Source: Thermoplasmatota archaeon
GTDB lineage: Bacteria > Pseudomonadota > Gammaproteobacteria > Burkholderiales > Thiobacillaceae
Reading direction: 5' to 3'
Length of the DNA stretch: 11,543 nucleotides
Assembly: GCA_023475455.1 (NCBI GenBank)
Contig: JAMCVR010000255.1
Location: forward strand, 1,498 to 13,040
Position 1 is the first letter of the stretch. Each line of letters opens with the position of its first letter. The notes beneath the pieces are model-generated. The model made no database searches and was not told the origin of the DNA. It saw only the letters and a program-made list of their open reading frames with translations. Below are positions 7,483 to 11,543 of the stretch, one piece after another. A program made the position numbers and the translations under genes.

Positions 7483-9180
7483 ATGTCCCACGCCGATTCG
7501 CACGCCCCCGCCGCCAACTTCATCCGCAACATCATCGACGAGCAGAACGCCGCCGGGAAATGGGGCGGCCGCGTGGAAACGCGCTTTCCGCCCGAGCCCA
7601 ACGGCTATCTGCACCTGGGCCACGCCAAGTCGATCTTCCTCAACTTCGGCCTGGCGCGCGACTACGGCGGCGTGTGCCACCTGCGTTTCGACGACACCAA
7701 CCCGGAAAAGGAAAGCCAGGAATACGTCGACGCCATCATCGAGTCGGTGAAGTGGCTGGGCTTCGATTGGGGGCCGCACCTCTACTTCGCGTCGAACTAC
7801 TTCGACACCATGTACGCCTGCGCCGAATACCTGATCCAGGCCGGCCATGCCTATGTCGATTCGCTCAGCGCGGAAGACATGCGCGCCTACCGCGGCACGC
7901 TGACCGAGCCGGGCAAGGACAGCCCCTACCGCAGCCGCAGCGCTGAGGAAAACCTCGACCTCTTCCGCAAAATGCGCGCCGGCGAATTCGCCGACGGCGC
8001 GCACGTGCTGCGCGCCAGGATCGACATGGCCTCGCCCAACATCAACCTGCGCGACCCGGCGATCTACCGCATCAAGCGCGCACATCACCACAACACCGGC
8101 GACAAATGGTGCATCTACCCGATGTACACCTACGCGCATCCCATCGAGGACGCGATCGAGCACATCACGCATTCGATCTGCACCCTGGAATTCGAGGACC
8201 AGCGCCCCTTCTACGACTGGCTGCTCGACAAGCTGGCCGACGGCGGCTTCTTCACCCGTCCGCTGCCGCAGCAGATCGAGTTCGCGCGGCTCAACCTCAC
8301 CTACGTCGTGCTCTCCAAGCGTAAACTCATCCAGCTGGTCGAGGAAAAGCACGTCAGCGGCTGGGACGATCCGCGCATGCCCACCCTGGTCGGCGCGCGC
8401 CGCCGCGGCTACACGCCCGAAGGCTTCCGCCGCTTCACCGACCAGATCGGCGTGTCGAAATCCGACGGCTGGATCGACTACAGCGTGTTCGAGGCCTGCC
8501 AGCGCGACGTATTGAATGATTCCGCGCTGCGCCGCGTCGCCGTGCTCGACCCGGTCAAACTCATCATCGACAACTACCCCGAAGGCCAGTCGGAAGACTG
8601 CTTCGCCCCCAACCATCCGCAGCAGCCCGAGCTGGGCAAGCGCGCGGTGCCCTTTTCACGCGAACTCTGGATCGAGCGCGAGGACTTCATGGAAGTCCCG
8701 TCAAAAGGCTATTTCCGCCTCTTCCCCGGCAACGCGGTGCGACTGCGCTACGGCTACGTCGTCACCTGCACCGGCTGCGACAAGGACGCCGACGGCAATG
8801 TCGTTGCGGTGCACTGCGAGTATTTCCCCGACACCAAGTCCGGCACGCCGGGCGCCGACTCGGTCAAGGTCAAGGGCAACATCCACTGGGTCAGCGCGGC
8901 GCATGCCTGCGAAGCCGAAGTGCGTCTGTACGACCGTCTGTTCACCGCCGCCCAGCCGGGCGGGGAAAGCGGCGATTTCCTGAATGATCTGAACGCCGAC
9001 TCGGTGCGCGTCATCCGTGCGCAACTGGAACCGGCTTTAAAGGACGCAGCACCGGAAGATCGCTTCCAGTTCGAACGCCACGGCTACTTCGTCGCCGACC
9101 GCGTCGACTCGAAGCCCGGCGCGCCAGTTTTTAACCGGACGGTGACGCTGAAGGATTCGTGGGTGAAGGAATCAAAGTGA
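7483..9180 (+). CDS. glnS: Glutaminyl-tRNA synthetase
   Basis: This class I synthetase charges tRNA-Gln with glutamine in the cytosol. The 565 residues are close to the E. coli length (554). The Rossmann-fold catalytic domain opens with [15 protein letters not shown] and its HIGH-type motif (44-47); the KMSKS loop is VLSKRKL (276-282). The C-terminal half carries the beta-barrel anticodon-binding domains, with [11 protein letters not shown] and [17 protein letters not shown] typical of Gln[16 protein letters not shown] and the barrel architecture separate it from bacterial GluRS, which has a helical anticodon domain. The first 359 bases are repeated upstream and codons 398 to the stop are repeated downstream, each by a different tandem duplication, so both ends of this single gene have been duplicated while this copy stays whole. 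Confidence 0.97.
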   Translation: MSHADSHAPAANFIRNIIDEQNAAGKWGGRVETRFPPEPNGYLHLGHAKSIFLNFGLARDYGGVCHLRFDDTNPEKESQEYVDAIIESVKWLGFDWGPHLYFASNYFDTMYACAEYLIQAGHAYVDSLSAEDMRAYRGTLTEPGKDSPYRSRSAEENLDLFRKMRAGEFADGAHVLRARIDMASPNINLRDPAIYRIKRAHHHNTGDKWCIYPMYTYAHPIEDAIEHITHSICTLEFEDQRPFYDWLLDKLADGGFFTRPLPQQIEFARLNLTYVVLSKRKLIQLVEEKHVSGWDDPRMPTLVGARRRGYTPEGFRRFTDQIGVSKSDGWIDYSVFEACQRDVLNDSALRRVAVLDPVKLIIDNYPEGQSEDCFAPNHPQQPELGKRAVPFSRELWIEREDFMEVPSKGYFRLFPGNAVRLRYGYVVTCTGCDKDADGNVVAVHCEYFPDTKSGTPGADSVKVKGNIHWVSAAHACEAEVRLYDRLFTAAQPGGESGDFLNDLNADSVRVIRAQLEPALKDAAPEDRFQFERHGYFVADRVDSKPGAPVFNRTVTLKDSWVKESK

Positions 9181-9343
9181 CTCTTCTGAGCGGGAACGAA
9201 TCAAGACTAACCACCCGCGCCTGATCGGGCAACCAACTTGCGCCACACGCCACTTCAGGTCAGCATGCCACAGGTTTCAGGGTCTGGCATTCCCCACATT
9301 CGCAATGCACATAAGCCTCATCCATAGGGGTATTTCGAGAAAT
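9181..9343. other. Non-coding spacer downstream of glnS, present twice
   Basis: This 163-base stretch lies between the glnS stop and the duplication junction and recurs at 9852-10014. I see no tRNA, no convincing rho-independent terminator after glnS, and no gene. Its last part, AGGGGT about 10 bases before the accessory ATG at 10013, can serve as a weak ribosome binding site in the second copy. It marks the boundary between G+C-rich housekeeping DNA and the less G+C-rich accessory block. Confidence 0.5.
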
Positions 9344-9851
9344 CGAGCGCGAGGACTTCATGGAAGTCCCGTCAAAAGGCTATTTCCGCCTCTTCCCCGG
9401 CAACGCGGTGCGACTGCGCTACGGCTACGTCGTCACCTGCACCGGCTGCGACAAGGACGCCGACGGCAATGTCGTTGCGGTGCACTGCGAGTATTTCCCC
9501 GACACCAAGTCCGGCACGCCGGGCGCCGACTCGGTCAAGGTCAAGGGCAACATCCACTGGGTCAGCGCGGCGCATGCCTGCGAAGCCGAAGTGCGTCTGT
9601 ACGACCGTCTGTTCACCGCCGCCCAGCCGGGCGGGGAAAGCGGCGATTTCCTGAATGATCTGAACGCCGACTCGGTGCGCGTCATCCGTGCGCAACTGGA
9701 ACCGGCTTTAAAGGACGCAGCACCGGAAGATCGCTTCCAGTTCGAACGCCACGGCTACTTCGTCGCCGACCGCGTCGACTCGAAGCCCGGCGCGCCAGTT
9801 TTTAACCGGACGGTGACGCTGAAGGATTCGTGGGTGAAGGAATCAAAGTGA
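9344..9851 (+). pseudogene. Duplicated glnS 3' fragment (residues 398-565)
   Basis: These 508 bases match 8673-9180 and encode the distal anticodon-binding beta-barrel of GlnRS in its natural frame. The frame has no start upstream of the junction (a TAA lies at 9312-9314). The first usable codon is the internal ATG at 9360 (Met403), giving 163 residues. No ribosome binding site is evident. It lacks the catalytic domain and is best read as a by-product of the 671-bp duplication, or as a leftover from arrival of the accessory block. Confidence 0.92.
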
Positions 9852-10012
9852 CTCTTCTGAGCGGGAACGAATCAAGACTAACCACCCGCGCCTGATCGGG
9901 CAACCAACTTGCGCCACACGCCACTTCAGGTCAGCATGCCACAGGTTTCAGGGTCTGGCATTCCCCACATTCGCAATGCACATAAGCCTCATCCATAGGG
10001 GTATTTCGAGAA

Positions 10013-10462
10013 ATGACAGGAACGACAACGATTAACTTCCATGGTGCCGCCATGCGCCACCATTCGGATGCGGTGTTTTTGCAGTCTGATCGACGCGATG
10101 CGAATGCCGGTCAACTATATGGCTTTGTGGCGGAATGTGGAATAAAGGCGCTGCTTGTTGCATGCGGGCTATCGATCGAGGCCGATGGTGACATCAAGAA
10201 AGGGAAGAAGGGTAAGGATTTCAGGTCGCATGTTAACGCGCTTGCTGCGCAGATAAATATGATTCACAGCTTTCTTGATGGGCGGGCAATGTCGGGTTAC
10301 TTGGCGCATATTCCGGATATTGCTCACTTTTGTGACTGGGATACGGCGCATCGATATTTCGACGAGTCACAAATACCACCATCGTTGGGCAAGTGGCATT
10401 TAGCCGCATCGCAGGTAATGAAGATGCTGGATGTTGCCAAGTCAGATGGGGTAATACGATGA
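10013..10462 (+). CDS. Accessory protein of unknown function, possibly HEPN-like
   Basis: This 149-residue protein is not firmly recognised. Its first half looks like an all-helical HEPN-type bundle: RHHSDAVFLQ (15-24), then NAGQLYGFVAECGIKALLVACG (31-52), recalling the conserved helix ending in E-x-x-x-K-A-L-L, then a basic loop (KKGKKGK, 62-68) and an R-S-H triad with hydrophobic spacing (71-79). The R-x4-6-H RNase motif of active HEPN proteins is not clearly present, so nuclease activity is not implied. The start at 10013 has a weak AGGGGT site upstream; Met14 (10052) has none. Its stop overlaps the next gene's start (ATGA), indicating one operon. Lower G+C content and different codon use from the housekeeping genes suggest horizontal transfer. 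Confidence 0.7.
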   Translation: MTGTTTINFHGAAMRHHSDAVFLQSDRRDANAGQLYGFVAECGIKALLVACGLSIEADGDIKKGKKGKDFRSHVNALAAQINMIHSFLDGRAMSGYLAHIPDIAHFCDWDTAHRYFDESQIPPSLGKWHLAASQVMKMLDVAKSDGVIR

Positions 10463-11543
10463 CTACGAGTAAGGTTCGATTCAATGATGCTCTGGCTGAT
10501 TCTGTACGGTTTTTGAATTTCAGTACTGAAATAGCCCACTATGACCCACTTATTGTGCGCGACGTCCAGGGGCGTATTCGGATTGCCATCGACAAACCCA
10601 AATCGGAAGTCTCACCTTCGCACATTGAATTGCTCGAAACAGAATTGTCGAAACTGGGTGCCTTTTCTGGTGGAGGCCCACTGTTCCGCAACGACTTTTT
10701 TGAACCCGACGCAATTTTCCAAAGCCCAGACATTGTCGAGTTGTACGACCCCGAACAGGTCAAGCCAGTTCGGGTGTTGGATCGGCAAATTACAGGCCAA
10801 GACTGGCTTCGTCCACAAGGCGTAGACGTGGAAGAATCACCTCATCCGCCTCGGCTGGTGTTCTATGGTCTCAAAGGTGGTGTTGGCCGCTCCACCGCAT
10901 TGACAATGCTGGCCTATGATTTCGCGCGCTCCGGAAAACGAGTTTTGCTGCTCGACCTTGATCTTGAGTCTCCAGGATTGTCCAGTCTATTACTGCCGCC
11001 GGAGCGTCTGGTTGAGTTTGGCCTAGTGGACTGGTTTGTCGAAGATGCCGTAGGTCAGGGTGAAGAGGTCCTGCGACAGATGATCGCCTCAAGCCCTTTA
11101 TCGGCTTCCACCCAGGGTGAAATCCGTATTGCTGCGGCCATGGGCGCTAACGAGATTGCCTATGTACCGAAGCTGTCCCGCGTATATGCAGATATCGCCA
11201 AAGCCGGGAGCAGTGAACGTTTCTCGCACCGCGTGAAGCGGTTGGTGGAAGCGCTTGAAGCGCAGGAGAAACCCGATGTCGTTCTCATCGACAGCCGTGC
11301 GGGCCTCCATGACCTTGCAGCAGTGAGCATTGTTGGGCTATCGACCCACACCTTTTTCTTCGCCACGGATACAGCCCAATCATGGGAAGGGTATCGCCTA
11401 CTTTTTACACATTGGCAGGCTCACCCTTTCGTGCTTCGCTCCGTCAGAGATCGCCTCATGATGGTGCAGGCACTATTTCCCGAAGAAGATCAGGAAGCAA
11501 GGGCAGATAGATTTCTCGACAAGGCATATACCTTGTTTTCAGA
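10459..11543 (+). CDS. ParA/MinD-like ATPase with KGGVGR variant P-loop (3' end outside window)
   Basis: An uninterrupted frame runs from ATG 10459, overlapping the previous stop by 4 bases, to the window edge: 361 codons with no stop. Residues 1 to about 130 form an N-terminal region I do not recognise. A SIMIBI-class ATPase domain begins at 132: FYGLKGGVGRST (135-146) is the deviant Walker A, with Arg where ParA/MinD proteins usually have Lys (KGGVGKT/S). LLLDLDLESPG (163-173) is the A' motif, VVLIDSRAG (274-282) the Walker B-like strand, and FATDTAQSW (301-309) a switch-like segment. This KGGVGR variant is a known ATPase subfamily often found in accessory loci. The lysine before GGVG remains, so nucleotide binding is likely. 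Coupling to the helical protein upstream suggests a two-part or larger module; a defence role is inference. Confidence 0.88.
   Translation, partial: MTTSKVRFNDALADSVRFLNFSTEIAHYDPLIVRDVQGRIRIAIDKPKSEVSPSHIELLETELSKLGAFSGGGPLFRNDFFEPDAIFQSPDIVELYDPEQVKPVRVLDRQITGQDWLRPQGVDVEESPHPPRLVFYGLKGGVGRSTALTMLAYDFARSGKRVLLLDLDLESPGLSSLLLPPERLVEFGLVDWFVEDAVGQGEEVLRQMIASSPLSASTQGEIRIAAAMGANEIAYVPKLSRVYADIAKAGSSERFSHRVKRLVEALEAQEKPDVVLIDSRAGLHDLAAVSIVGLSTHTFFFATDTAQSWEGYRLLFTHWQAHPFVLRSVRDRLMMVQALFPEEDQEARADRFLDKAYTLFS

Larger units (their letters stand above)
5690..7841 (+). repeat. Direct tandem duplication, 1075-bp unit (mnmA 3' part, small ORF, glnS 5' part)
   Basis: Copy one is 5692-6766 and copy two is 6767-7841, with a constant offset of 1075 and no mismatch seen by eye. 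At the junction, glnS codon 120 is joined to mnmA codon 200. The two parent sequences share only GC there (6765-6766, equivalent to 5690-5691 and 7840-7841), so this is microhomology and not repeat-mediated recombination. Since 1075 is not a multiple of three, the joined frames do not match. One intact mnmA (left) and one intact glnS (right) remain. Confidence 0.95.
8671..10014 (+). repeat. Direct tandem duplication, 671-bp unit (glnS 3' part to accessory operon start)
   Basis: Copy one is 8673-9343 and copy two is 9344-10014, with a constant offset of 671 and no mismatch seen by eye. The parent sequences share only AT at the junction (8671-8672, 9342-9343, 10013-10014). The right end of the unit falls within the ATG start codon (10013) of the first accessory gene, so the whole upstream region of that gene is present twice, while the gene itself is present once. 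Confidence 0.95.

Noticed and set aside
7471..8616. 381-codon minus-strand ORF antisense to glnS
   Set aside because: Shadow frame of glnS, partly repeated at 6396-6770 only because the DNA is duplicated.
9181..9343. tRNA gene or phage attachment site downstream of glnS
   Set aside because: No cloverleaf-compatible sequence or CCA-type end is visible. The repeat is explained by the 671-bp tandem duplication with a 2-bp junction, not by a short att core.
10539..11366. Several short minus-strand ORFs (60-75 codons) in the accessory block
   Set aside because: All are antisense to the open ATPase frame 10459-11543, which carries clear P-loop and Walker motifs.

Overview
The window looks like a G+C-rich betaproteobacterial chromosome, possibly near Thiobacillus or other Nitrosomonadales. 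The evidence is an EF-P carrying Arg32 next to its rhamnosyltransferase EarP, a DnaE start of betaproteobacterial type, and the gene order icd / rluE-nudJ-mnmA, which is also the order in E. coli. The genus is an inference. Most of the window (about 1-9180) is housekeeping DNA. The right end (from 10013) is visibly less G+C-rich accessory DNA.

Layout. Minus strand, left: a 3'-end copy of earP, the first 19 codons of dnaE, then efp with its terminator and intact earP. Plus strand: a cold-shock gene (csp). Minus strand: icd, sharing a bidirectional terminator with csp. Plus strand: rluE and nudJ (overlapping), a 139-bp dispersed inverted-repeat element, mnmA, a 50-codon ORF and glnS. After glnS come two overlapping accessory genes: a small protein that may have a HEPN-like fold, and a ParA/MinD-type ATPase with a KGGVGR variant P-loop that runs off the right edge.

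The most striking structure is three separate direct tandem duplications with no mismatch seen by eye. Their units are 846 bp (earP 3' end, efp, dnaE start), 1075 bp (mnmA 3' part, small ORF, glnS 5' part) and 671 bp (glnS 3' part, spacer, up to the start codon of the accessory operon). The two junctions fully readable here share only 2 bp of homology. Each duplication leaves one intact copy of every gene and creates broken fragments: dnaE', 'earP, glnS', 'mnmA and 'glnS. They are either recent microhomology-mediated duplications or an assembly artefact. The sequence alone cannot decide, so every fragment should be read with that in mind.

Functionally, EarP uses dTDP-rhamnose to modify Arg32 of EF-P, which relieves ribosome stalling at polyproline. 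RluE, MnmA and GlnRS act on 23S rRNA, on tRNA wobble uridine, and on tRNA-Gln charging, so much of the housekeeping part serves translation. The accessory pair at the right edge has the look of a mobile conflict or defence module, but its function is not established here.
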